From contig CAZCQH010000004.1 of the NCBI GenBank assembly GCA_964500805.1, positions 106,329 through 170,328 on the forward strand: a stretch of DNA of 64,000 bases, written 5' to 3'. Source of the stretch: Ga0077555 sp964500805 (GTDB lineage: Bacteria > Pseudomonadota > Alphaproteobacteria > Rhizobiales > Hyphomicrobiaceae). The translations under genes and the position numbers were made by a program. The first letter of the stretch is position 1; each line of letters begins with the position of its first letter. This document shows positions 50,513-61,302 of the stretch, one piece after another. The notes beneath the pieces are model-generated. The model did not search any database. It was not told where the DNA came from and was given only the letters and a program-made list of their open reading frames with translations.

Positions 50513-51226
50513 TCAAATATAGATCATTTTCCGCGTCATGCCGCCGTCGACGATCAGCTCGGCGCCGGTGATGAATCCTGCCTTGTCCGACAGCAGGTAG
50601 GACACCGCGCCTGCGATATCCTCCGGCGTGCCAACCCGGCCGGCAGGGTGCTGCGCATGATCGGATGGCTTTAGCGCGCCCCATTTGCCGGTATCAATCC
50701 AGCCCGGGGAGACGCAATTCACGCGCACGTTGGGCTGAAGCGTGATCGCCAGTGCATGGGTCAGCGCCACCAGGCCGCCTTTTGACGCGGAGTAGGCGAG
50801 CGTGTCGGCTTCCGACATGTGCGCCCGCGTCGAGGCGATCGTGACGATGGCGCCGCGATGCGTGCGCAAATCCTGCTCGGCTTCACGCGCCATCAGCATT
50901 GTCGCGGTCAGGTTGACCGCCAGAACACGGTTCCACGCATCGAGGGTCGTGCCGGCCAATGGACCGTTCGCGCTGATGCCCGCCACCGGTACCAGTGCGG
51001 TGATCGGCCCGGCTGCAGCGCGGCACTGCGTCAAAACCCGAACCAGCTCGGCCTCGACCCCCACGTCGGCCACGAAGCACGCAACCCCGCCAACGCCCCT
51101 CAGCGTACCGAGTCCGCTACTGTCGACATCAAGGGCGCTCACCTGCCACCCGTCCGACGCGAGCTGGCGCACCACAGCGGCACCGATCCCGCGCGCCGCG
51201 CCCGTGACGATGGCATGCCGTTTCAT
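50513..51226 (-). CDS. Short-chain dehydrogenase/reductase
   Basis: 237 residues. Classical SDR: cofactor motif TGAARGIG near the N-terminus, Asp36-type LDVDSSG after strand 2 (NAD preference), NLTATMLMAREAE, catalytic Ser in IVTIASTRAH, YSASK, and C-terminal ITGAELIVDGGMTRKMIYI. The substrate (a sugar or hydroxy acid is common) is unknown. Convergent with the gamma-glutamyltransferase-like gene. Confidence 0.9.
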   Translation of the reverse strand: MKRHAIVTGAARGIGAAVVRQLASDGWQVSALDVDSSGLGTLRGVGGVACFVADVGVEAELVRVLTQCRAAAGPITALVPVAGISANGPLAGTTLDAWNRVLAVNLTATMLMAREAEQDLRTHRGAIVTIASTRAHMSEADTLAYSASKGGLVALTHALAITLQPNVRVNCVSPGWIDTGKWGALKPSDHAQHPAGRVGTPEDIAGAVSYLLSDKAGFITGAELIVDGGMTRKMIYI

Positions 51227-51513
51227 TGTGATCTCCCGTGTGGCAATGCTCTGCGGTTCATGTCACATCGGGTCGCTGTTTGGCGAGCACCCCGGCCGCA
51301 TTCTTCTCGGGAGACTGAACGCTGTTGACAGCCAAGTGCCAATCCGCTTTGGCCGTACCCTGGACGCAACAGCTCTCCGCACTGCCCTTGCCAATCAACA
51401 GGGCCCCGTGTCACGAGGGGGCCAACCTGAATCCCCGAGGGATTCGTGAGGCCGCGGCTCCATTGTCCCCGCGTATCAACTCTTGCCGCAGTCTCGAGAC
51501 GGAGCGGTTCGCC

Positions 51514-53526
51514 ATGGCCTCATCACGCGATCTGTTTGGGAACCTCGCTGAAGACATGATCGAAAAATCCGCTCGCAGGAGCCGCGTCTCGGACGCCTCC
51601 GACAACTATACGGCCGCCGACATCGAGGTCCTGGAGGGGCTCGAGCCCGTGCGCCGTCGTCCGGGCATGTACATCGGCGGCACCGACGAGAAGGCGATGC
51701 ATCATCTCTTCGCCGAGGTGATCGACAACGCCATGGACGAGGCCGTCGCCGGCCACGCCACCTGGATCGAGGTCAAGTTCGAAGCCGACGGGTTCCTCAC
51801 CGTGATCGACAACGGCCGCGGTGTTCCCGTCGACCCGCATCCCAAGTTCCCGAAGAAGTCTGCGCTCGAAGTGATCATGTGCACGCTGCACTCGGGCGGC
51901 AAGTTCGACGGCAAGGCCTACAACACGTCGGGCGGCTTGCACGGCGTCGGCGTGTCGGTGGTCAACGCGCTCTCCGAGACCTGCGAGGTCGAGGTGGCGC
52001 GCGGCCAGCAGCTCTACCGCATGGTATTCTCGCGCGGCGCGCCGCAGACCAAGCTCGAGAAGCTTGGCAGCATCATGAACCGGCGCGGCACCAAGGTGCG
52101 CTTTCGCCCGGACGAGAAGATTTTCGGCCGCGGCTGCGCGTTTAGGCCGGCGACGCTCTTCAAGATGGCGCGCTCCAAGGCCTACCTCTTCGGCGGCGTC
52201 GAGATCCGCTGGAGCTGTGCCCCGGAGCTGATCAAGGACAAGGACGACACGCCGACCGAGGCCGTGTTCCATTTCCCCGGAGGCCTCAAGGATTTCCTCA
52301 ACGCGCGCATCGAAGGTCAGACGCGGGTGACGAAGGACCTCTTCACCGGCCGTGTCGAGAAATCCGGCGGGCACGGCACCGTCGAGTGGGCGCTCTGCTG
52401 GGTGTCCGACGAGGACGGCTTCCTCAACTCCTACTGCAACACCATCCCGACGCCCGAAGGCGGTACGCACGAGAACGGCCTGCGCTCGGCGCTTTCGAAA
52501 GGCTTGAAGGAGTTCGGCGAGCGCGTTGGCAACCGGAAAGCCTCGTCGATCACCGCCGAGGACGTGTTCGGCACGGCTGCCGGCATGCTCTCCGTCTTCA
52601 TTCGCGAGCCCGAGTTCCAGGGCCAGACCAAGGACAAGCTTGCGACGGTGGAGGCGCAGCGCATTGTCGAAGGCGCGGTGCGCGATGCCTTCGACCACTG
52701 GCTCGCGGACAGTCCGCAGCAGGCAACGCGCCTCCTCGAATGGTCGATCGAGCAGGCCGAGGATCGCGAGCGCCGCCGCAAGGAGAAAGAGGTCAACCGC
52801 CAGTCCGCGACGCGCAAGCTGCGCTTGCCGGGCAAGCTATGGGATTGTTCTAACAAGTCCGGCGAGACGGAAATCTTTCTGGTCGAGGGCGATTCCGCTG
52901 GCGGCTCCGCCAAGCAGGCGCGCGATCCGAAGACGCAGGCGATCTTGCCCTTGCGCGGCAAGATCCTGAACGTCGCCAACGCCACGACAGCCAAGCTTTC
53001 GCAGAACCAGCTGCTCTCCGATCTCGTGCAGGCGCTGGGTGTCGGAACGGGGAGCAAGTACAAGGACGAGGACCTGCGCTACGACCGCGTGATCATCATG
53101 ACCGACGCGGACGTCGACGGCGCGCACATAGCGTCTCTCCTGATGACGTTCTTCTACCAGGAGATGCGCGAGCTGATCGAGAACGGGCACCTCTTCCTCG
53201 CCATGCCGCCGCTTTACCGCCTCTCCGTGAAAGGCGAGGTGGTCTATGCGCGCAACGAGCCGCATCGCGTGGAGCTGCTCGAGACCGTATTCAAGAACCG
53301 CAAGCCCGACGTGACTCGCTTCAAAGGTCTCGGCGAGATGGACTTCAAGGATCTGAAGCACACCACCATGGATCCAAAGGCGCGCACGCTGCTGCGCGTC
53401 GAAATCGCCGAGAGCGAGCGCGAGGCGGTGTCAGACACGGTCAACACGCTGATGGGCTCGAAGCCGGAGCTGCGCTTCCGCTTCATCCAGGAGAAAGCCG
53501 CGTTCGCGAAGGATCTGGATATTTGA
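51514..53526 (+). CDS. parE: DNA topoisomerase IV subunit B (ParE)
   Basis: 670 residues from ATG 51514 (CGGAG upstream). GHKL ATPase: EVIDNAMDEAVAG (about 68-80), DNGRGVPVD, GGLHGVGVSVVNALS. TOPRIM Mg2+ sites: LVEGDSAGGSAKQARD (about 455-470) and MTDADVDGAHIASLL (about 528). KLRLPGKLWDCSN and the lack of the GyrB insert favour ParE over GyrB. With ParC it decatenates daughter chromosomes. The frame is open upstream to 51325 through the intergenic region. Confidence 0.96.
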   Translation: MASSRDLFGNLAEDMIEKSARRSRVSDASDNYTAADIEVLEGLEPVRRRPGMYIGGTDEKAMHHLFAEVIDNAMDEAVAGHATWIEVKFEADGFLTVIDNGRGVPVDPHPKFPKKSALEVIMCTLHSGGKFDGKAYNTSGGLHGVGVSVVNALSETCEVEVARGQQLYRMVFSRGAPQTKLEKLGSIMNRRGTKVRFRPDEKIFGRGCAFRPATLFKMARSKAYLFGGVEIRWSCAPELIKDKDDTPTEAVFHFPGGLKDFLNARIEGQTRVTKDLFTGRVEKSGGHGTVEWALCWVSDEDGFLNSYCNTIPTPEGGTHENGLRSALSKGLKEFGERVGNRKASSITAEDVFGTAAGMLSVFIREPEFQGQTKDKLATVEAQRIVEGAVRDAFDHWLADSPQQATRLLEWSIEQAEDRERRRKEKEVNRQSATRKLRLPGKLWDCSNKSGETEIFLVEGDSAGGSAKQARDPKTQAILPLRGKILNVANATTAKLSQNQLLSDLVQALGVGTGSKYKDEDLRYDRVIIMTDADVDGAHIASLLMTFFYQEMRELIENGHLFLAMPPLYRLSVKGEVVYARNEPHRVELLETVFKNRKPDVTRFKGLGEMDFKDLKHTTMDPKARTLLRVEIAESEREAVSDTVNTLMGSKPELRFRFIQEKAAFAKDLDI

Positions 53527-53883
53527 GAGCGTGGCGCGGGGTCCCGGCTTCCAAGGGCCAGAAATCCCGTAGCCGGCGCGTGTTGCGCGGAAAGCTGGGC
53601 GCCCTCCGCAGGATTTTCGCAACCGTTCGAGCAGCGTTGCTGGCGCTTCCGCCCCATGGATTTGCACCGCCGTGGCCTGCTCTCCCGGTTGCCTCGGCTC
53701 CGGCGGTAGCGTTGCCGCCGGAAGCTGAGTCCCACTGCCCCGTTCTCGCCGATGACGCTTCGCATCGGCACCACGAACAGAACGAAGTGCGCGGACTTTA
53801 CCTCGACCCTGATCTTTTTCCGAGGACTTCAGTCCGTTGAGGTTGCCGCAAGCTTCCCGACCTTAGTGCTCCAAGCAAGAAAA
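53527..53883. other. Convergent gap, no gene seen
   Basis: The 357 bp between parE and the convergent Bug receptor contain only short frames with no ribosome site. I found no clear terminator hairpin or RNA gene. Confidence 0.3.
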
Positions 53884-54861
53884 TTACTCTGGCTTGATAC
53901 CAGCTGTTCGGATGACGTCGCCCCACTTATCAGTTTCATTTTTGATGAAAGCAGCAAACTCGTCGGGTGAACTCGGCACGGGTTCGGCGCCCTGATTGAG
54001 CAGGTATTCGCGCATCGATTTCGACTCCAAGATCGCGACGACGTCGCGATTGATTTTGGTGATCAGAGCCGGCGCCGCCCCTGCGGGGGCAAAAAGGCCG
54101 ATCCAATAGTCCGCTTCCAGTTGCGGCAACCCTGCTTCGACGACGGTGGGTATCTCCGGTGCGCCTGCAAAACGCCTTCTAGACGTGATCGCGAACGCTT
54201 TGATTTTACCGGCTGTCATGTGAGGTAGCGCAAGCGCGGCAGGATTGAATCCGATTTTGACTTCTCCACTGAGCATCGCGCTCATGGCCGCGCCGCCTCC
54301 CTTGTAGTGCACGGCGGTGAGACTTACGCCGGTGAGCTGCTTCAGTTGCTCCCCTGGCAGGTGGGTCGATGTTCCGAGACCTGCTGTCGCGTAATTGAGC
54401 GGCTGTTGCACTGTTTTGGCGTAAGCGATGAATTCTGCAAGGCTACCTGCGGGTATTGACGGATGCCCGAGCAGGAAATTGGGCGTCGAGGCGATGCTTG
54501 AGATCGGGCTGAAGTCCTTGTCCGGATCGTAAGGCAGTTCCTTGTAGAGACCCTGTGCAACGGCTCGCCAAGTCCGATCACTCATCAGCAGGGAGTATCC
54601 GTCGGGTGCCGACTTCGCGACGGCCGCTGCGCCGAGCATGCCACTCGCTCGATTTTCGACGACGACGGGCTGCTGCCATCGCTCGTGCAGGCGATGTGCG
54701 AGCTGGCGGCTCACTAAATCAGTGAAACTTGCGGTTGGTCCGATGACGATCCGTACTGGTTTCGTCGGGAAAGCCGTAGCGGGATCATCAGCTTTTGTGC
54801 CCGTTGATGCTAGACAGGTCAGAACGACGGTCCCGGCGAACAATGCACTTACAGTGCTCAT
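53884..54861 (-). CDS. Bug/TctC-family periplasmic solute receptor
   Basis: 325 residues. Signal peptide LFAGTVVLTCLASTGTKA, then the Bug fold: AFPTKPVRIVIGPTASFTDL, VENRASGMLGAAAVAKSA, PDGYSLLMSD, LNYATAGLGTSTHLPGEQL, and C-terminal EFAAFIKNETDKWGDVIRTA. The second loop is slightly changed (GPTASFTDLV instead of GFPPGGxxD). It is divergent from a LysR gene with an obvious shared operator, so it is likely regulated by the LysR protein, with the ligand or its product as inducer. Confidence 0.92.
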   Translation of the reverse strand: MSTVSALFAGTVVLTCLASTGTKADDPATAFPTKPVRIVIGPTASFTDLVSRQLAHRLHERWQQPVVVENRASGMLGAAAVAKSAPDGYSLLMSDRTWRAVAQGLYKELPYDPDKDFSPISSIASTPNFLLGHPSIPAGSLAEFIAYAKTVQQPLNYATAGLGTSTHLPGEQLKQLTGVSLTAVHYKGGGAAMSAMLSGEVKIGFNPAALALPHMTAGKIKAFAITSRRRFAGAPEIPTVVEAGLPQLEADYWIGLFAPAGAAPALITKINRDVVAILESKSMREYLLNQGAEPVPSSPDEFAAFIKNETDKWGDVIRTAGIKPE

Positions 54862-54940
54862 GACGTCTCTCCATAAACATAGGTCACGTCACGTTGACTA
54901 CTCCGGCATATTTCTACAATTATCTTGTTTCTATCGGCTG

Positions 54941-54955
54941 ATAACCTGCGGTTAT
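54941..54955. promoter_or_regulatory. LysR-type operator ATAACC-TGC-GGTTAT
   Basis: A perfect 15-bp inverted repeat in the 97-bp gap between the divergent Bug and LysR genes; it ends 3 bp before the LysR start codon. It has the T-N11-A form expected for a LysR-type recognition site, and the position fits autorepression of the regulator with activation of the receptor gene. Confidence 0.7.
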
Positions 54956-54958
54956 TGC

Positions 54959-55855
54959 ATGGAGCTTCGCGACCTCAGATACTTTGCGGCCATTGCCGAG
55001 CATCGCAGCATTCGCCGCGCCGCCGAAGAGCTGAACTTGAGCCAACCCGGCTTGAGCAAGAGCCTGCGTCGCCTCGAGCAGGAAATGCGAACCAAGCTCG
55101 TATCGCGCACGCCGAGGGGCGTCGAGCTCACGGCAGTCGGATCAGTGCTTGCAACGCACGTGCGTCGCCTGCAGCTTGGCTTCGAGGATGTTGTGCGTGA
55201 GGCCGCCGAGCTGAGCGACGGCAGAACGGGCCATCTGCGCGTGGGCGCGGGCCCTGCATGTGCCGATCTCCTGCCCATGGGTTACGCCGCGCTTCAGAAG
55301 GAAGCGCCTGGGGTGACGTTTTCTGCAACAGCCTCCGACAACGATGTGATGGTTCCTGCCCTGCTCAAGGGGAAGCTTGATCTGATCGTGAACTATTTTT
55401 CCGCGTGGCCTCTGCCGGGCTGCGACATCGACCCACTTCCTGGAGACTACGATATCGTCGTCTACGCGGCTGCGAGCCATCCCCTTGCAAAGAAGAAGAC
55501 GTGCACTTTGGCTGATCTCGCTGACCAGAGCTGGGTGCTCGCACCCATCAATTTGCAACCGGGGCACTGGCTGGTTCAGGCGTTCGAGAAGCACAATTTA
55601 CCGCCACCCCGTGTCGCTTTCGAAACGCGTTCGGTGCCGTTACGGCTGCAAGCCGTCGCGGAAACGCGACATCTCGGGTTCCTCGCTCGGCGCGTTGTTC
55701 AGCAAGCCGCATCGCAATTTCGGCTGAAGGAACTGTCAATCCAGGGCGTCGCGACATGGCGCCGGCCGATTGGCGTAATTTCGCGCAAGGGCGCTTATTT
55801 GTCCCCGGTCGCACGGCGGTTCATAGACATTCTTAAATCGAATATGAGGCGCTAA
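54959..55855 (+). CDS. LysR-family transcriptional regulator
   Basis: 298 residues from ATG 54959. Winged helix-turn-helix MELRDLRYFAAIAEHRSI, RRAAEELNLSQPGLSKSLRR, LVSRTPRGVELTAVG; effector domain from about 90 (TGHLRVGAGPACADLLPMGY, KGKLDLIVNYFSAWPLPG). The helix-turn-helix is intact. No close ribosome site is seen (GGTTATTGC), so translation may be weak. It is divergent from the Bug receptor, which is its probable target. Confidence 0.94.
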   Translation: MELRDLRYFAAIAEHRSIRRAAEELNLSQPGLSKSLRRLEQEMRTKLVSRTPRGVELTAVGSVLATHVRRLQLGFEDVVREAAELSDGRTGHLRVGAGPACADLLPMGYAALQKEAPGVTFSATASDNDVMVPALLKGKLDLIVNYFSAWPLPGCDIDPLPGDYDIVVYAAASHPLAKKKTCTLADLADQSWVLAPINLQPGHWLVQAFEKHNLPPPRVAFETRSVPLRLQAVAETRHLGFLARRVVQQAASQFRLKELSIQGVATWRRPIGVISRKGAYLSPVARRFIDILKSNMRR

Positions 55856-55941
55856 GTGCCGCGCTGCGGAAGTCCGTGATGTCGCACGCCCTTTAACGGC
55901 CGACCCAATGCACCGCAGCGCAAAACGCGGCGAGCTCACCG

Positions 55942-57291
55942 TCACGTCTTGCGGCTGAAGAACCGGTTCTCGGGCCGCGGCAGCCCTAAGTTTTCGCGTA
56001 ATGTCTTGCCCGTGTAATCGCGCCGGAAAAGACCGCGCCGCTGCAGCTCGGGCACGACTTTGTCGCAGAAGTCGTCGAGGCCGCCGGGCAGATACGGGAA
56101 CATGACGTTGAAGCCGTCGGAGCCTTCGCTCTCGATCCACGCCTCCATCTCGTCGGCGACCATCTTCGGCGTGCCGACCATTCCGAGCCCGCCATAGCCG
56201 CCGACCCGGCCGGCGAGCTGGCGCACGGTGAGGCCCTCGCGCTTGGCCATGGCAACCGCGCGCTCGCGCCCGCTCTTGCTCTGATTGGTCTCGGGCAGCA
56301 CGTCGGGCAGCGGCTTGTCCGGATCGAGCGTGCGTGCGTCCATCCCGAGATTGATGGAGAGCTGCGCCATGCCGCTCTCGAAATGCACGAGGCTGTCGAG
56401 CTGCGCGCGCTTGTCGCGGGCTTCGCTTTCGGTCTCGCCGAGCACGACGAAAGCGCCGGGCAGGATCTTCAAATGCTCGCGCGGGCGGCCGAGCTTGTCC
56501 ATGCGCCCCTTGATGTCGGCATAGAGCTTTCGGCCGTCATCGAGCGGACCGCCGCCGGCGAACACGATCTCCGCGGTCTCGGCGGCGAGCTGGCGTCCGG
56601 CGTCGGAGGCACCCGCCTGCACGATCACCGGCCATCCCTGAATGGGTCGCGCGATGTTGAGCGGCCCGCGCACGCTCAGGTACTTTCCCTTGTGATTGAG
56701 GACGTGCAGGCGCTCGGGGTCGAAGTAGATGCCGGATTTGGTATCGCGGATGAAGGCGTCATCGGCCCAGCTGTCCCAGAGGCCGGTCACCACGTCATAG
56801 AACTCTCTCGCGCGCTTGTAGCGCTCGGCGTGCTCCATTTGATCGTCCATGCCGAAATTGAGCGCGGCGTCCGGGTTCGAGGTGGTGACGATGTTCCAGG
56901 CCGCGCGGCCGCCTGAGATGTGATCGAGCGAGGCGAAGCGGCGCGCGATGAGGTAGGGCTGCTCGAACGTGGTCGAGGCGGTGGCGATGAGGCCGAGATG
57001 CTCGGTCATCATCGCGATTGCCGGCAGCAGCGTCAGCGGGTCGAACGAGGTGACGGTGGCGCTGCGCTTCAACGCCTCCATCGGCATATTGAGCACAGCG
57101 AGGTGGTCAGCCATGAAGAAAGCGTCGAACTTCGCCGCCTCGAGCCGCTGGGCGTAGGCGACGATCGCTTTCAGATTGAAGTTGGCGTCAGGTGTGCCGC
57201 CGGGATAGCGCCAGGCGGCGGTGTGAATGCTGATCGGGCGCATGAAGGCGCCAAGGTGCATCTGTCGGCGTGCAGGCATGGGCGTGCTCAT
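55942..57291 (-). CDS. LLM-class flavin-dependent monooxygenase (NtaA/SnaA/DszA type)
   Basis: 449 residues from ATG 57291. Bacterial luciferase-like barrel of the nitrilotriacetate monooxygenase branch: MHLGAFMRPISIHTAAWRYP, KFDAFFMADHLAVLNMP, TSFDPLTLLPAIAMMTEHLG, GRAAWNIVTTSNPDAALNFG, PVIVQAGASDAGRQLAAETA, and C-terminal FNVMFPYLPGGLDDFCDKVV. It uses FMNH2 supplied by a separate reductase. The C-terminal motif LFRRDYTGKTLRENLGLPRP is family-typical. Substrates in this branch include aminopolycarboxylates, sulfones and pristinamycin; the one here is unknown. Confidence 0.92.
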   Translation of the reverse strand: MSTPMPARRQMHLGAFMRPISIHTAAWRYPGGTPDANFNLKAIVAYAQRLEAAKFDAFFMADHLAVLNMPMEALKRSATVTSFDPLTLLPAIAMMTEHLGLIATASTTFEQPYLIARRFASLDHISGGRAAWNIVTTSNPDAALNFGMDDQMEHAERYKRAREFYDVVTGLWDSWADDAFIRDTKSGIYFDPERLHVLNHKGKYLSVRGPLNIARPIQGWPVIVQAGASDAGRQLAAETAEIVFAGGGPLDDGRKLYADIKGRMDKLGRPREHLKILPGAFVVLGETESEARDKRAQLDSLVHFESGMAQLSINLGMDARTLDPDKPLPDVLPETNQSKSGRERAVAMAKREGLTVRQLAGRVGGYGGLGMVGTPKMVADEMEAWIESEGSDGFNVMFPYLPGGLDDFCDKVVPELQRRGLFRRDYTGKTLRENLGLPRPENRFFSRKT

Positions 57292-57338
57292 TAGGGCTGG
57301 AGCTTGCCCTGCGCAAGTGGTCGACGCGGTGCCGCCTC

Positions 57339-57593
57339 TCACCCCTTGCGTTCAGAGAGCACCTCGCGAACCGCGGCTCCTACTATTCCCGGCAGGTCTT
57401 CGCGCAACGAGCGGACCTCGCCCTCGATGCGATCGAAGCGCTGGTCGATACCGTCGAAGCGCCGTTCGGTTGCCGCCTGAAAGTTCAACAGATCGCGGTG
57501 AACGCCGCGCACCTGGCCCGACAGAAACCCGTACGAGCCCTCAAGCTCGCCGACACGGCGCTGTAGATCACGAATTTCCGCTTCGACATCCAT
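57339..57593 (-). CDS. Small coiled-coil protein
   Basis: 84 residues from ATG 57593. The sequence is a near-continuous heptad pattern: MDVEAEIRDLQRRVGELEGS, VHRDLLNFQAATERRFDGID, RFDRIEGEVRSLREDL, ending IVGAAVREVLSERKG. It has no membrane segment. Small coiled-coil proteins of this type (DUF1640-like) are common in Hyphomicrobiales. It lies 47 bp upstream of the LLM monooxygenase on the same strand. Confidence 0.6.
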   Translation of the reverse strand: MDVEAEIRDLQRRVGELEGSYGFLSGQVRGVHRDLLNFQAATERRFDGIDQRFDRIEGEVRSLREDLPGIVGAAVREVLSERKG

Positions 57594-57750
57594 GAGTGCG
57601 AACTCCAATACTGTAAATTTAAAGTGTGCGAACATTACCAGAACATAATTGCCAATGCAAGCGCAAACGCCAGCACTTTCGCTCTTGCTGACAGGACCGC
57701 AGCACCAGCGACAGCACGATCGAGAGGACGATCGACGTGAGGACGGAGAG

Positions 57751-57915
57751 CTAAACCTTCACGCGGCTATCCTGATTTTCGTACTTGATCTCGCCGGGCA
57801 GCCGGGAGAGGCCGGGCGTCACATCCTTGTTGTCATAGGCCGCGCTTGTCGGCGAGATAGCCGACGCCACCAGGGCGGCGATCGCGAACATCAGCAACGT
57901 CAGAAACTGCGACAT
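57751..57915 (-). CDS. Small exported or membrane protein
   Basis: 54 residues from ATG 57915, which has GGAGG seven bases upstream. The first 30 residues are a hydrophobic signal/anchor (FLTLLMFAIAALVASAISPT), the rest a short polar tail (YDNKDVTPGLSRLPGEIKYE). The ribosome site is the main support. Function unknown. Confidence 0.55.
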   Translation of the reverse strand: MSQFLTLLMFAIAALVASAISPTSAAYDNKDVTPGLSRLPGEIKYENQDSRVKV

Positions 57916-58146
57916 GGGATCCTCCAGCTGCGTTCGATGATTGGGTCCGGGCAACCGAGGAGCATGCGGAGCATCGGCGGAAGCCAAAACGTGAGTTCGT
58001 GTCGAGTTGACAACGGCGGCGCCACGATCCCCAGGCGGCGCCAACAGCGCATGACGAGTGGCGGCAACGTGCGCGGGGCGTCGAGTGCGTTGAGCAACTT
58101 CGATCCTCCAGTTGCGCTGACGGCGCTAAGGCGGCACATCACGCCC

Positions 58147-59082
58147 ATGTCACGACCCATCCTCATTGCCGGACCGACGGCCTCGGGAAAATCGGCGCTT
58201 GCGCTGGCGCTCGCCGAGCGTGCCGGCGGCGTGATCATCAACGCCGACAGCATGCAGGTCTATCGCGAGCTGCGCATTCTCACCGCGCGGCCAAGCGTGG
58301 AGGATGAAGCGCGTGTCCCGCATCGCCTCTATGGCCACGTTGGGGCTGCGGAGAGCTATTCGGTGGCGCGCTGGCTCGCGGATGTGGCTGTTGCGCTTGA
58401 GGAAGCTCGGCAACGCAATTGGCGTCCGATCATCGTCGGCGGTACCGGGCTTTACTTCAAGGCGCTGACGGAGGGGCTGTCACCAATTCCCGAGATTCCG
58501 AGCGCCATTCGAGAGCATTGGCGCGCTGAAGCTCGGCAGCATGGCGCGTCCCACCTGCACATGGAGCTCGCACGGCGCGATCCCGAAATGGCCGCGCGCC
58601 TGCACCCGTCGGATGCCCAGCGGCTGACCCGCGCTCTCGAGGTTTTGGCTGCAACCGGCCAATCGCTGGCCGAGTGGCAAGCCAAGGCGGGACGGACGCT
58701 CGTTGAGCCCGAAACGGCGGTCCGAATCGTCATTTCGCCGCCGCGCGACGTGCTGCACGCCCGATCCGGCCGGCGCTTCGTGCAGATGATCGAGCACAAG
58801 GTATTGGATGAAGTACGGGCGCTGATGCAACTGAGGCTTCATCGAGAGCTGCCGGCGCAGAAGGCGATCGGCGTGCGGCCGCTTACAAGGCACCTGGAGG
58901 GCGCGTTGGAGCTGAAGCAGGCCATCGCGCGAGGACAGATCGAGACACGGCAATACATCAAACGGCAGCAAACCTGGCTCAATCGCAATATGGTTTCTTG
59001 GAAACGGGTTGAATCAGTTGTTAATTGCGATAATGTGCTGACGTTTATGCATTTTATTGACGAACAGCCCGAATTGAGGTGA
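58147..59082 (+). CDS. miaA: tRNA dimethylallyltransferase MiaA
   Basis: 311 residues from ATG 58147. P-loop GPTASGKS at residues about 9-16, INADSMQVYRELRILTARPS (DMAPP/tRNA contact), PIIVGGTGLYFKALTEGL and KAIGVRPLTRHLEGALEL, RQYIKRQQTWLNRNM. MiaA makes i6A37 in tRNAs that read UNN codons. It precedes ilvB by 82 bp, the order seen in many Hyphomicrobiales. Confidence 0.96.
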   Translation: MSRPILIAGPTASGKSALALALAERAGGVIINADSMQVYRELRILTARPSVEDEARVPHRLYGHVGAAESYSVARWLADVAVALEEARQRNWRPIIVGGTGLYFKALTEGLSPIPEIPSAIREHWRAEARQHGASHLHMELARRDPEMAARLHPSDAQRLTRALEVLAATGQSLAEWQAKAGRTLVEPETAVRIVISPPRDVLHARSGRRFVQMIEHKVLDEVRALMQLRLHRELPAQKAIGVRPLTRHLEGALELKQAIARGQIETRQYIKRQQTWLNRNMVSWKRVESVVNCDNVLTFMHFIDEQPELR

Positions 59083-59164
59083 AAACCGGCGCTGGCGATC
59101 GCTGTGACCACATCTCACGATAGTGCGGGCGTTCGCCGTGCCACGCCCAGCATCGGAGACCCCC

Positions 59165-60940
<1,776 letters not shown>

Positions 60941-60942
60941 CC

Positions 60943-61302
60943 ATGAACGCGTCTGAGGCTCGCGCCTTTGCCGAGGAATGGATCGCGGCGTGGAATTCGC
61001 ACGATCTCGATCGGATCGTGTCCCATTACGCGCCGGAGATCGTGTTCCTGTCGCCAGTGGCGCAGCAGCGCGTCGGCGACGGCCGAGTGGTTGGCATCCC
61101 GGCTCTGCGCGCTTATTGGGGGCCGGCGCTGGCGGCGCCGTCCGCACTCAGGTTCGAGTTGATAGAGGCGTTGGCCGGCTACGAGTGCGTGACCATTCTC
61201 TATCGCAATCACCGGGAGCAGACGGTGGCCGAGACTTGCGAGTTCGGACCCGGCCACAAAGTCGTTCGCTCGTTCGCGTGCTATTCTGGAGTATCGCCAT
61301 GA
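60943..61302 (+). CDS. SnoaL/NTF2-like protein
   Basis: 119 residues, start ATG 60943, two bases after the ilvB stop. NTF2-like cone fold: RAFAEEWIAAWNSHDLDRIV, HYAPEIVFLSPVAQ, GIPALRAYWGPALAA and C-terminal SFACYSGVSP. Such proteins may be small isomerases/hydrolases or binding proteins. Co-transcribed with ilvB by spacing; the stop overlaps the next start (ATGA). No link to branched-chain synthesis is known. Confidence 0.82.
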   Translation: MNASEARAFAEEWIAAWNSHDLDRIVSHYAPEIVFLSPVAQQRVGDGRVVGIPALRAYWGPALAAPSALRFELIEALAGYECVTILYRNHREQTVAETCEFGPGHKVVRSFACYSGVSP

